Origin: Isoetes taiwanensis
Taxonomy: Eukaryota > Streptophyta > Lycopodiopsida > Isoetales > Isoetaceae
Assembly (NCBI GenBank): GCA_021234155.1
Contig: JAJEKV010000005.1
Coordinates: forward strand, 126,001-190,000
Reading direction: 5' to 3'
Length of the DNA: 64,000 bases
Part shown: one piece after another, positions 33,361-44,191 of the stretch
Position numbering within the stretch: position 1 is the first letter of the stretch
Layout: each line of letters begins with the position of its first letter
Notes under the pieces: generated by a model
Told to the model about the DNA's origin: nothing
Seen by the model: only the letters and a program-made list of their open reading frames with translations
Database searches by the model: none
Program-made: the position numbers and the translations under genes

Positions 33361-34034
33361 GTAAATAAGCGTGACCCCGATCGTGGCGACTGCGGAGTAC
33401 CTAGATGCTTGTTTTCTTGGCAAGCTCACGGGACCCCATTGCTCTAGAGCAGGTCAAAATGGCCCATTACAAGGAGCACATCAACCCGTGTTAGCGGGGC
33501 CCTGGCTCTCTACTGCGTTCCCGGCTGCTGAAGAAGCCTTGAGACTCATTGCCTCCATTCGCACAGGTGCCCACCATCTTCGCGATCGAAAAGGCGAGGG
33601 GTGGATTGGGGAGCCCGCCGGGGCGGGCTACATGCAGTCTTTGTCAAGCGGGTGCCATTGAGGATGAGTCTCACACTTTCGAGTTGCCCGGTGTTGGTCG
33701 GATCCGGGGCGAATCACTCCCCTTAATGCGGCGGGGCGTGCCCTTGCATTTTGCCGATGAACACACGGTCAAGATGTCGTGCCGGGGTCATACATCCAGA
33801 GGTGCCCCGGACTGGAGGGTCACATTTGCCCCCTTTGGGCAAGGTCCGTGACTAGGCACTCTGGGGTGGTGCATGGTATTGTATATATTGGGATGTTTTA
33901 CGCATTTTATATGATTAGCCACGGTTTGTCAGCAGATTGATTCTTTGCCACGGTTTTTCCCTCGAAAACCCGCCGGTGAGGGGTTTTTAATCCGGGCAAA
34001 GTAAAAACTGCTGCGTTTTTGTATTGGGTCCCAT

Positions 34035-34048
34035 AGACCGATTGGTCT
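34035..34048 (+). other. LINE 3'-terminal hairpin
   Basis: Stem AGACC/GGTCT with loop GATT, followed by CCGTGGACGATAAAA and the (TTCC)n tail. The same structure with different stem bases occurs at 40548-40561 (AACCC/GGGTT) and on minus at 61981-61994 (AGGCC/GGCCT). It is probably the recognition site of the LINE reverse transcriptase. Confidence 0.75.
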
Positions 34049-34144
34049 CCGTGGACGATAAAAGTACCTTCCTTCCTTCCTTCCTTCCTTTATGGACCGT
34101 TCATTTTTGTTGGCTGAAACAATCCAAGGGTTGTTGTCTTTCTT

Positions 34145-34300
34145 TACATGTGTTTGTGCATGAACATTGCGCATGTGTATGCATGTGCATGTGCACGTGC
34201 ATGCGTATGCCTGTGCATGTGTATGCATGTGCGCATGTGCATGTGTACTGTGCATGTGCAAATACATGCCCAAGTGCATATGCATGTGTGCATGCCCTCT
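34145..34300. repeat. TGCATG/TGTGCA low-complexity tract
   Basis: Degenerate (TGCATG)n and (TG)n mixture. Cys/His/Met-rich frames on both strands here are artefacts of the repeat. Confidence 0.85.
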
Positions 34301-34309
34301 TGGATTCTT

Positions 34310-34842
34310 GTTGCCGGAGTAGATTTTTGCTGATGGAAGGTTATCACGAGGTGGATTCTTTGCTCACACTTACAAAGGTATTTGTTTTTTTAATGTTTTT
34401 TCAGTTAACATAATGGTTTTTTTTTTACAAGGTATTGGTTTCCTGGTTCTACGATGCAATGCTGTAAAACCCGCCTTTGTTTCCTTCCCTTTGCCTGTTC
34501 TACATTCAAAAAGAGTTTAGAGTTTAGGCCTTCTGTTTGCTTCCAATTTCTTGGATATTCCTGGCCTGCCGGATTGTTCATAGCAAGCAGCCTTTAGTTT
34601 CAATCAACAAACGGATTCTTGTGCACACAACAGGCGGATTATTCCACGCGCTTTTCTGAGTCCAGCCAAACAGTGGCCATAAGAATGCATTTATATTGTA
34701 GGTTTGGAACTTTAATCAAACCAGAAGGTGAATCATGCATTACATTTAAGCTCGAGATGGGGCACCCAAAATCATATGGATTGATAAACAATGGTTTCAT
34801 TGTGAAATAAAAATAGTTGTAGCTGAAGTAACAACATGTGGA
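34310..34842. other. no certain gene
   Basis: Short plus-strand frames only. A 63-residue frame at 34619-34810 could be an exon of the following fragment but is not recognised. Confidence 0.25.
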
Positions 34843-35470
34843 ATGCTAAAAGAGCAAGCTTGCTTTAAAACCTCTACTCTTGATCTCGCTTCACCGACTT
34901 TTACAGAAAACCTACTCCACATCATTAAACTGGCCGAGTCTCTTCACCTATCAAACCAAAGCCAGACAATCCGTGAGAAAGTGTCACTGGTTCTTTATGA
35001 ACCTCACCAATTGTTACTGCAGAGAAATGTTGATGTTGTCGTCTTCCATGCAATGGTTTGTGAATAAAACATTATTGTTGAGCATATCAATGTCTAAAGC
35101 TTTTATTTTATTCAATTTTATTTCGCTACTAAAGGTTTGTGAATAAAAAATTATTGTAGAGCATATCAGTGTCTAAAGCTTTTATTTGATTTAATTTTAT
35201 TTCACTAGTAAAATTTTATTTTCTAAATTAATATCAATCTAACCAATTTCTTTCCTTTATGTTCATGCAGACTATAGAATCCCCCAATCCATCAATTCCA
35301 CATGACATTCCTTTGATGTCTGAAATCAACACGATGTTGATCCAAACATTATTAGTGTACCAGAGAACCCAATAAATGAAGATCAAGTTCAATTAGTCCC
35401 GCCACCATCAGCGCAACCACCACCTGCACATGGCGAAGACCCTATTGATGTGTTGTCATTATGGTTGGTT
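34843..35470 (+). pseudogene. unrecognised two-exon gene fragment
   Basis: Exon-like frame 34843-35054 encodes LASPTFTENLLHIIKLAESL and SLVLYEPHQLLLQRNVDVVV, a helical repeat-like stretch, then a GTTTGT donor-like site. A second piece starts after CATGCAG at 35271 (TIESPNPSIPHDIPLM). After a frameshift it continues DPNIISVPENPINEDQ and a Pro-rich QLVPPPSAQPPPAHGED. The intron carries an 81-bp tandem duplication (35055-35210). It looks like part of a host gene with a Pro-rich tail. Family unknown. Confidence 0.4.
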
Positions 35471-35519
35471 GGATACATCAACTTTCTTCATCCATCTCTA
35501 CACCATCCCCAATGCCCCC

Positions 35520-35900
35520 GAAGGGGCTAAAAAATTTGTTAATTAACACAAACCATTACACCCAATACTTTAAATTAAATTCCCCCTAAAACCCCCTTTG
35601 GTTTGGGTACATATTCACACGGCGGGTGATGTAGAGCAGCGAGAGCCCCTTTTATACCCCCTAAAACAGTAAAAAACATGAATGAAATCAACACCATTGA
35701 GTACATTGCCTAAAATCTTATAGTATTTTGCAAGTCTCATTATACAGTATAAAAAAACTTCTATGAGCATACCCCACAAACGAGGATCGTTATCTATGGT
35801 CCAAATCGAAGAATAAGTCATGGATATGCCCATAGCTATTCCGTCCATACAGGGATCAAGGTGGATACCCCCTTGCTTCCATCTATAAAGATCATTAAAT
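35520..35900 (+). mobile_element. fold-back repeat family M copy
   Basis: Matches 49.97-50.30 kb in the same orientation: CCCGAAGGG-like start, TTAATTAACACAA, ACCCCC-TTTGGTTTGGGT, CACACGG-GGGTGA, AGCGAGAGCCCCT, then AAATCTTATAGTATTTT and ACCCCACAAACGAGGA. Non-coding. The frames on minus are shadows. Confidence 0.7.
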
Positions 35901-36193
35901 CCCATAGCGCAAGTAATAAAGTCTATATCTTCGGGACGAGGAGGCAAGGTAGACCTCTCGAAACGAGAAGATGAATATTGAGACATAGCAAATGGATGCC
36001 TTCTGCATTAAATGAAGCTGTACTTATATTGATCAAATTATTGATATGCATTGTAGCAGCATTATTAGTTATATATATGAATATGATGTACAAAATACAC
36101 ACAGCATATACATAATAACACGATATATACATAGCATCCTATATTATAATGTTATAGGGTGTTGTATCAAGCCCTAGATCAAACGGCCCTGAT

Positions 36194-36448
36194 TTGATTG
36201 ACGTAATTGAACGACGGGGATTAACTAAAAAGGACAACAATTTTTGTTGCTCTATCCAGCCTATTATAGCGGCGAAGGTGGATATGGCTATCTATGGCTA
36301 CGGACGTAGCTATGGCCGAAGCTTTAGCTTTGGCAATGGAGGCATAAGACCCGGTGATTGGTATTGTTCTGTCGGGCTTCTAGCAAGGGGTTCTTGCACT
36401 CGGCTATGGCTATGGCTATGTGCAACGAGCAGGGTTAGGGCCAAATAA
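36194..36448 (+). pseudogene. Gly/Tyr-rich RanBP2-type zinc-finger fragment
   Basis: After a polar start, residues YGYGRSYGRSFSFGNGG form a low-complexity Gly/Tyr/Ser stretch, followed at once by RPGDWYCSVG. GDWYC is the start of the RanBP2-type zinc finger (GDW-x-C). The second half of the finger is missing or out of frame, and the frame ends in a Leu/Trp repeat caused by CTATGG repeats. Plant TAF15/FUS-like RNA-binding proteins combine these parts. Fragment only. Confidence 0.4.
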
Positions 36449-36974
36449 AGCAAAAAGGGCAGCAGTTCCAGTCGAACTGGCCAGATGCATGTACTCTGCT
36501 ATGGCGACTAATCCGAAACAGAAGATGTTAGATCGGCAACAGTTTCCCTAATCTTTTATCGGCCGGAGGTTAAGCATGAAGAGGTTGGAGCTGATCGAGC
36601 ACATTGGAGCAAGTCGAAGGTAGAGAAATTGATTCGTGATGGATTTGGGACGATTTTCTAAAGGAGTTGATGAGATGGCTTATCTTTACAAGGCAGAATT
36701 TTATGATTGGAAGCTTCTGGATATATGTCATATCAATGGCGCTGTTACTGAGTTTATCCCAGCAGGCTAGACTCTCTGCATTGAATGGAGCTTTGCAAAA
36801 TGGTATTCCGGTCCCCTATAGTTGCTAAGTTTTTTATAAAACAGGGGTAGTTGGATGTACCCCGTTTTAACCAAGCTGGACGTTTTTTGTAGACATATGT
36901 TATAATGTAATGTTGATTGTGCAATATGGATTGTATCATGTTCTATACATGTATTATCAAGTCTTCGTCAGAGT

Positions 36975-38888
36975 TTGCATTTTCAACGACTGCATTTTCA
37001 GAGTTTGTATCATGGAAAGTATCGTGTTCTGAAAATTTTTGACAGGGAAGTTTTAAAAAGGCATTTTACAAGGGCAATTTTATGGAAAAAGCTAGGGGTA
37101 CACGCAAGCCGTTTGAAAGAGAAGAGTGGTCGAAAGGAACCAGTTGGAGATGTGCAAGCAGAGTCTTCTTTCCACGACAGATCTGAAGGTCCCTTGCTGC
37201 CAAAGATTACCATATTACAGCATCCAGAGACAAGCATTGGGCATGCATCAAAAATGTTTGCTCAAATGGTAAATCCAGGTATAAGCTCATGGAATACTGT
37301 GATAGTAGTGCTTTTTCGATGTGGTTATTTGAACAATGCATTGAATTTGATTGAACAAATGTGGTCAAGAAGAATTAAATTGCATAGGTCAAGTGTTATT
37401 GCTATCTTATATGTATGCTCTAGCTTATCATCGCTGGAAGAAGCACAGATTCATGCACACGTTGCTGACACAATATATGAGTCAGATATTATTGTCGGAA
37501 CTGCTCTTGCTAAGATGTATGGGAGATGTGGAGGTATCATCAATGCATGTGCGGTTTTTAATAGAATGCTATAATAGCAATTTATGCTCAGCATGGCAGT
37601 GATAATTTTTAGAACTTCTATGGCAGATGCAAGAAAAAGGTATGGAGCCAAATAAAGTAACCTTCCTTAACATTCTTAGACTATACTCATTTAATATGGC
37701 TTTGGAAAAGTTTGTCGATGCTGCCATTATGCATGGTCGGATGCAATCAGACATGGTCTTGATAACTTCCTTGCTCCATATGTATGGTTATTGTCAGAGT
37801 CTAATGGATGTACATACCCTGTTTGTCAAGATGGAGCATAGAGATATTATATGTTAGAACACCATTATTGCAGCATATGCAAAGGCAGGTTATGCCAAAG
37901 AATCACTGGAAAGTTTACTTGAATTACAAATAGGTGACGTAAGAGCAGATAGCGTGACCTTCATTAACTCTCTGGCAGCATGGTCTGGTAAGGCAGATGG
38001 CAAGATGGTCCATTCTTGCACCATTGCATCTGACTATCAATTAGATAGCACTGTTGGAAATGCTCTTATTAACATGTACGGGAAGTCGGAAATAGAGAAT
38101 ATTCATCTACTGTGTTTCACAGATTATTTAAACGAGATATTATATCTTGGAATGTTGTGGTTGCAGCATATGCATATAAGAAGGCAAAACCCTTCAACTT
38201 TTGCTTTGTATGCAGCTTGAAGATGTCAGGGCGAACCAGGTGACCTACATTAATGCCCTAAGTTTGTACCGTAGTATCAATGATTTAGCAAATGGTTTAT
38301 TGATTCATGTCGTTGATATTGTTAATAATGAATGCACGGCTAATATGATAGTCAGTAATGCTTTGATAAATATGTATGGTAATTCATGCACAATTGATAT
38401 TCAATAAAATGTCTCAAAGGTCTGTGGCATCTTGGAATGCCATGCTTTCCGTGTGCACCCAGAATGGGCATGGCAGAGAAGTCCTAAAACTCTTTCAGCA
38501 AATGGAATGCGCGCATGCACAGCCAGATGCAATCACTTTCCTTGCTGCTCTTGATGCTTATGCAAGCATATTCTCTTTGAACTCTGGGAAGCTGTTCCAT
38601 GACATAATTGTATCTGAGTATTCATCAGACATGGTGATTGGTACTACCCTGATTAACATGTATGCTAAATGTGGTAGCCTGCATGATGCGGTATTTGACC
38701 AAATGCATCAACTGCGCGAAAAGTATTTGACCAAATGCATCAACGCAATGTTGTGACTTTGAATACAATGATTGGATCGTATGCACAACATTGATTTGGT
38801 AAGGAGGCACTGGATATGTTTCAGCAAATGATATCAAGCCCGACAATATCACATTTGTCTATATTTCATATGCATGTAGCCATGCAGG
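36975..38888 (+). pseudogene. PPR protein relic (PLS type)
   Basis: Pentatricopeptide-repeat proteins bind organelle RNA, each 35-residue repeat reading one base. At least nine diverged repeats are readable, for example VNPGISSWNTVIVVLFRCG, ESDIIVGTALAKMYGRCGG, LDSTVGNALINMYGKSE, RSVASWNAMLSVCTQNG, SSDMVIGTTLINMYAKCGS and PDNITFVYISYACSHAG. The spacing (VSWNAMI, then A-x-x-LFxxM, then SACA, then G-x-x-IH) is that of plant PLS proteins. Phase changes 0-1-2-0, TGG has become TAG at 37855-37857, and GTATTTGACCAAATGCATCA is duplicated near 38691 and 38724. It stops mid-repeat at about 38888, so any E or DYW domain is missing. Confidence 0.92.
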
Positions 38889-39298
38889 CAAATAACCAAC
38901 CATGCCAAATGTAGAACAAATAATAATAGACAGCTTCCAAACGACAAAAAGTTACCATTTTGTAAATGTTATAACAATACATAGCTTCCAATGACAAAAT
39001 GGTTACCATTTTGTAAATGTTAATGTGCCAAAAAAGGCAAAATGTTTTACTTTTTAAAGAAGGAAACGAAGATGGCATGGTTCTTTTCAAAGATGTTGGC
39101 CGGAGCTTGAGCTATACGAGCTAAATACATAGAGAAGTATCCAGAGCTTGCGGTTGCAAGAGCTAAATAAATAGAGAAGTGCTCTATAGAGACGAAACGC
39201 ATTAAGGAAAGCAAAGGAATAGGAAGCTCGGTTGGAGAAACAAAGTGGCTCAATTGCAGAAACAAAGAGATTCAACACGTTTACAAGTTTCCAAATTA
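38889..39298. other. non-coding, short direct repeats
   Basis: ATAGCTTCCAA-TGACAAAA-TGGTTACCATTTTGTAAATGTTA occurs twice (about 38930 and 38985). AGCTAAATACATAGAGAAGT also occurs twice (39118 and 39160). No gene. Confidence 0.5.
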
Positions 39299-39327
39299 TA
39301 CCCAGCAACGCTGGGTACCATGACTAG
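39299..39327 (+). mobile_element. Helitron 3' terminus
   Basis: Hairpin TACCCAGC-AAC-GCTGGGTA (39299-39317), six bases, then CTAG and T. A short GC-rich hairpin shortly before CTRR, followed by T in the target, is the defining 3' end of Helitrons. The body must lie to the left and would include the PPR relic. Confidence 0.65.
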
Positions 39328-39989
39328 TATACTATATTTTTTTACACATACACAATATATATAGCATATACACAATACATATATAGTGTCTTTATCTCTT
39401 TTTTCCTGTCTGCTCCTTGTTTGCATGCTCCTTGCTTGCTCCTTGTCTGCATATGTTCCTTGTCAAGTAGCTTTTTTGCTCCTTGTTTATTCCTCAACTA
39501 GTTTCTTTACAAATGCTAACTTTTCAAGAATATCCTCGCCGGGCTAATCTGGAATCCCTGCAAGCATGCAGCAGAAGATGCACTTTGGATGTAGTTATTA
39601 ACAACTTTCGGGAGCATCGGTGGCGCTATGTTCCAACCACAGACCTTGCAAGATAGCTGATTAACTTCATTATCGATCGCTATACTTGTTGGCTCCTTCC
39701 ATCGCAGGACATCAATCCCTCTTATGCAATAATGACTCTGCTTTGGGACTTCATGAACCCCCTTCAGATTTGGAAGGGATGCTAGAACAGTTGAAGGACA
39801 TGCTTTTCCATGGTTTTATGGCCTACTCTCTAGATCACTACATACCTCTAGTCATTCCCACTTGTGAAAAGAACATGATTTATATTCTTACTGAACTTTG
39901 CAACTTCCATTACAAGTCTTTTGTGGATATTGGCCAGCTCCTCTTCCCCGAATTGAGCCTTTGCCTTTCGCACCTTTCGCCTCGACGCC

Positions 39990-40600
39990 GCGGGCGCTGG
40001 CGATGGCGCCCGGCCGAGGCGCCGCCTGAGGGAGGCCTGCCGGCGGATCAAAGATGATGGATGGCGTTGGAGCAAATGGGTAGTTGAAGAATGGCGCTCG
40101 TGTGTGCTGAGTGGATGTCCGGCCAAGCATACACAGAGTGCCGGGCGCTTTGGCTTGTGGCTGGTGGATGGGTGAGGAGGCACCTCCGATGGGCGATTTC
40201 CCCGAGCGGTTTTTTCGGCGCCGCCTTCCCTCGCGTACCGGGCGATTGGCGTTAGGGGCGCTCGCTGTTTTCAAAGACCCAGTTGAAGAGGTTACGGTTG
40301 GAGTTGCTTGGTGAAGCTTTGCCCGCTGGAGGTATGAAGGTATGCTTGTTGCTTGTGCAACAACATGGATTTTTGGATCGGTGAGCAGCCATAGTCATCC
40401 TGGCAACGGTTTTTTCCCAGGTGGTTTTTAATCCGGGTCATGATGGTTGTGTTCTAGCTCACGTTGTGCTTTGGTGTAAGGGCTTCGGCCCATGTTCTTG
40501 TTTGGACTTCGGTCCAGGACTTCGGTCCCTTATGTACTTGGTCCCATAACCCGATTGGGTTCCGTGGACGTTAAAAATTTTTCCTTCCTTCCTTCCTTCC
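39990..40600 (+). mobile_element. LINE 3' fragment
   Basis: GC-rich block resembling the 28-34 kb LINE. It contains a shortened 3' block (GGTTTTTTCCCAGGTGGTTTT, then TTAATCCGGGT), the terminal hairpin AACCC-GATT-GGGTT (40548-40561), then CCGTGGACGTTAAAA and a (TTCC)n tail at 40580-40600. The inner hairpin arm is deleted. It is 5'-truncated, as usual for LINE insertions. A protein-like frame just upstream (39.69-39.95 kb) is not recognised. Confidence 0.75.
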
Positions 40601-41600
40601 GTTCCCTTGACTTCAACATCTTGTGGTTACTATCTAAATTTCCCAGCTGTGATACAATTCCTTGGGATAAACGTGAGCTATGGCTACATAGCACACAACA
40701 CATAGTATGCACATGTCACAGGTGAAGATACTCCATGGAAGTATGGGTATAAAGCTATGCTTTTCATAGAAATTAAGTATATAAGCATGTAATTTCCATG
40801 TATTTAAGTAACTTCCATGTATTTTCACATCTGATCTGATGAGAGTAATTTCCATTTAATTTTTACACTTCATCCAAGCACTGGAGTTTTGTATGGCCTT
40901 CTCTAATGTTACCTTGGTATTACATTGTTGGGTAGACTACTTGAATGTTGAAAGTAGTTCTATTTTAAATTCTAGTAGGCAACTGCAATATACCATAAGC
41001 ATACGCGTTGCCTCTAAAAATCCACCCAAAAACTATCATAGATGGAGCAACCACCCAACTAGACTTTTGCCTACCTACCTGGATGAGAACTTTCTGTCCC
41101 TCACTGTGCATGTGATTGTTCCTATGGTAGAAAAGCATATCATTACAACATAAGTGTTTAAGCTACGCTTCTCTTCCAAGTCTGTTTTTGATCGGTATTG
41201 TCACTGTCTATGGTGATTCTTGATATGTAACAAAGATGATCTAACCATGCATTTAACCTTTGTAGGCTTTCATGACCTTCCATGATGTAGCTTTTGTAAT
41301 CTTTTGTCGGGCAATTTACGAGGATTTCAAATAGCAAATACATGTTCATCTTTAGCTCCCTAGTGGGATAGACTATTTGCCTCGTAACATTCACTGATTA
41401 CAATAGTGATATGCCCAAGGTTGATTCGAATTATGAATTTGATTTTCTGCTACTTTGGCAAGACTAAGGTGAGAGCTTGCCATCCTATGTTTTCCACTGA
41501 AGTGTCTAAGTTATCGTTATTGCTACTCTTTATTTAATACGCTTACTCAGTAAATGTGACAAGTTTACAACTTGTATAATCAATGTATAAAATATTGTAG
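40601..41600. other. no gene seen
   Basis: AT-rich, short frames only, lying between two opposed Helitron 3' ends. Confidence 0.3.
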
Positions 41601-41601
41601 A

Positions 41602-41630
41602 CTAGTAATGGTGCCCAGCGTTGCTGGGCA
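41602..41630 (-). mobile_element. Helitron 3' terminus, opposite orientation
   Basis: On minus: TGCCCAGC-AAC-GCTGGGCA, then CCATTA, CTAG, T. The hairpin and the spacing are the same as at 39299-39327, except that the outer pair changes from A-T to G-C on both sides. It belongs to the same family and its body extends to the right of 41630. Confidence 0.65.
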
Positions 41631-43703
41631 TAAGGCATAAGTTCAGAGTTTGGAATTTGTAAATGTTTTGGCCACAATGAAAAAAGTGTATAGTAATAAT
41701 CCAACATATATGATGAATCGTGTATGTTTAAACATCTACAATACATGAATATTCTATCCAACTAAACATGTTACAATATTTAGACATCCAATATTTTGTA
41801 TGCAACCTTTAAGCAACCATTCTAAGATTGAATGGACTACCCTACTCTTGGGTTTTCTTAAAAGGGAGCATTTTAATACCATTATCAAATTCACCTTTTG
41901 CTAATAAGCAGATGTATCATGTTAAAATAATTGATGTGGTCACTTGCTGGTTTTTACTACTTTATTTTTGTATTTGGTGTGCTTAATTACTACCGGGTTA
42001 AAGCTTGAAATTGTGAATGGTGCATTGTGTTAAAATAATTGATGTGGTCTTTGTTGGTTTCACCACATTATTATTTTTGTTTTGAGAGATATATCAAGTA
42101 TCGCGTGAGTATGCGTGGATTTATTTTCAACATGAGATCTGGTTGTATAATAGACACCAAAAAGTTGTAATATGTGATACATCGTCAATAATAAATATAC
42201 AAAATATTCTAAGGTTTTCGGCCATATTTGCAAGTTTTCAGCTTTTTACAAATGCAATCTAATATGAAATTGCTCTAAAAATATATTCATGCACATGTTC
42301 CATGTTAAAAACTCCATTTTTAGTCGGGCTTTAAAATTGATTTCCAACTTTTGATAAGTTCCCAACTTTTTTGGTAAGTGTGTAATGCGTAATTATCCAA
42401 GGCCATTGAGCTCAAACTTTCTTTATAAACCTTAAATCCTTGTGAAACATACACTCTGAATTATGCAAAAGCAAATGTAATTTCTATTTAGAAAGGACAT
42501 ATTCCTGAAGTTTTAAGTGTCTAAAAACCTATGTCTAAAAGCCTGTATTTTCAACATTCTCGCAGCAATACGTAAAACACACTCATTTAGTTTATAAGAA
42601 CTTCCAATTCTACAAACTTGAAATAGTTACATAAAGCTATAGTTTATTTAAATTGCAAGTTGCATGCAACTTGTTTGTAGTGAACCTGCTTTCTTCATAT
42701 CAAGAGACCCGCTAAATGTATGTACCCTAACAATTCATATCGACATTGAAATGCATCTATTGATAGCTTATGTAGCTTTTTTCGAGAACTATTTCACTGC
42801 TTTTGGAACATGATTAACTCAAGAAAGAAAATATGTGCATTCAACCCAACGCACAATAGCAAACAAGAAGAACTTCATATAGTAGGAACACCTAGCTTTC
42901 CGAAAAAAATTTGAACAACTAAAAGAAACTTGAAATAATACAAAATATACCTTAATCTCGATCTTCCTCGATTTGCCTTTACTTTTTCTATGCCCGCTAA
43001 CTCTTGATGAAATGGCTTCGTTGAAGAATAATACTTTGTCACAACATGGGCCTTTATATCAAATTCCTTTCCATCACCCATACAATCAGAATTATTATCA
43101 CGTAAGAATGGGAAGAAGCAAAACTTGGTAGAATCTCGTGATATGATATGCAAGCATTAAAAATAAAAAAACCCGGACCGCATACAACCGCCACTCGATC
43201 AAAAAGCATTCTACTTGGAATAAGATAAACAAAGGCCGATCTAGAACCAAAAGAACAATACAAAATCATAGCAAAAACCTTTTTGAAGCTGGCTATGGCA
43301 ATGCCAATGCCGGGAAGAAAGTCGGGATGTCCGTTTTGCTTTTATTCGTAGATCCCTAATATGGCACCTTCCCCTTAATATGTTCAAGATGGTTGAATGC
43401 CTTGCTTGTTCCTAAACCTCACAATCATCATCTTCTATATGGCACATTGACGACTCTGCAATTCGTTGGCTAAGAGAAGAGGTAGGCAAGAGGCACTAAA
43501 TTGTGGATACTTCTTTGTCATGGAAAAATGCAACTTCATACGCTGTAATTATCTCGAGCTAGAAAAACCTTTTATCTCAAAAAAATGGATGCCATGTGAG
43601 TACAAAGGGAAAAAAGTTTGTTACCATTTTTCATGAGACAACACTTAATCAATGCAAGCATGCATCCCGATCCCGTAAAAAAAATCTATTTGGCCCGAAG
43701 ATA
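41631..43703. other. AT-rich, no certain gene
   Basis: Probably body of the minus-strand Helitron. Minus-strand frames at 43269-42875 (GDGKEFDIKAHVVTKYYSST) look protein-like for about 45 residues, but no family or splice structure is clear. Confidence 0.3.
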
Positions 43704-43869
43704 TTTATGGATAATTTGATTCAAAGATCTTCAATCGAATCTGCGAGAGGATTGGCGCAAGCACCGCTCCGCCCCTATAATGTTGTCGCCCCCAAAATCC
43801 ATCCCGATAAGCATCATCTTCCTCAATACTATGGCTACCGAAAAGCAGACAGCCTATGGCATCCACCAT
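43704..43869 (-). CDS. possible first exon or short ORF, 55 residues
   Basis: ATG in CCTGCCATGGTGG context opens MVDAIGCLLFGSHSIEEDD and continues to a stop at 43704-43706. The 5' side contains AACCCTAA elements, which are common in plant housekeeping 5' leaders, and a purine-rich AGCGAGCGAGAG. It may be a captured 5' exon. The overlapping plus-strand frame (43596-43940) is less protein-like. Unknown function. Confidence 0.3.
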
Positions 43870-44191
43870 GGCAGGCCTCTCTCGCTCGCTTCAAACTCGC
43901 AAACCTTCTTAGGGTAAATGATCGCCGCCTTTTGTGTTGAATCCCGGATTTGCGGCCGGGCGGCTCCATTCGCATTCAACAACATGCATTAGGGTTAGAT
44001 AGAAACAAAACGAAATTGGCAACTCCCGTCCGCGTGAAGGAGAAACCCTAAAGAAAGGTAAGTGAAAAAAAAAAGTAGAGATGATGCCACGCGGTCGCAA
44101 AAAATCCAAACCGTCCAATTTAAAGTGTCGTTCAAGACAGACATACATTAAAATTTTATAATATAGGATGATATTACAATCAATTACTCTT

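Larger units (their letters stand above)
28456..34091 (+). mobile_element. GC-rich LINE, nearly full length, decayed
   Basis: Components in order are a pyrimidine-rich 5' region with a duplicated 95-bp segment (28585-28680 and 28945-29040), an ORF1 region, endonuclease, reverse transcriptase, 3' UTR and a (TTCC)n tail at 34067-34091. The 3' UTR has the same hairpin block as family H: outer stem CTTTGCC/GGCAAAG at 33943-33949 with 33995-34001, inner GAAAACC. It also has the terminal hairpin at 34035-34048. GC content is far above the surroundings. Reading frames are broken by many small indels. The right boundary is firm, the left approximate. Confidence 0.8.

Noticed and set aside
29536-33851. 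Many long open frames on both strands
   Set aside because: The LINE is GC-rich, so stops are rare in every frame. Only the plus-strand frames with endonuclease and reverse-transcriptase motifs are meaningful.
34144-34347. Cys/His/Met-rich frames that look like zinc-binding proteins
   Set aside because: They are translations of a TGCATG/TGTG repeat on both strands.
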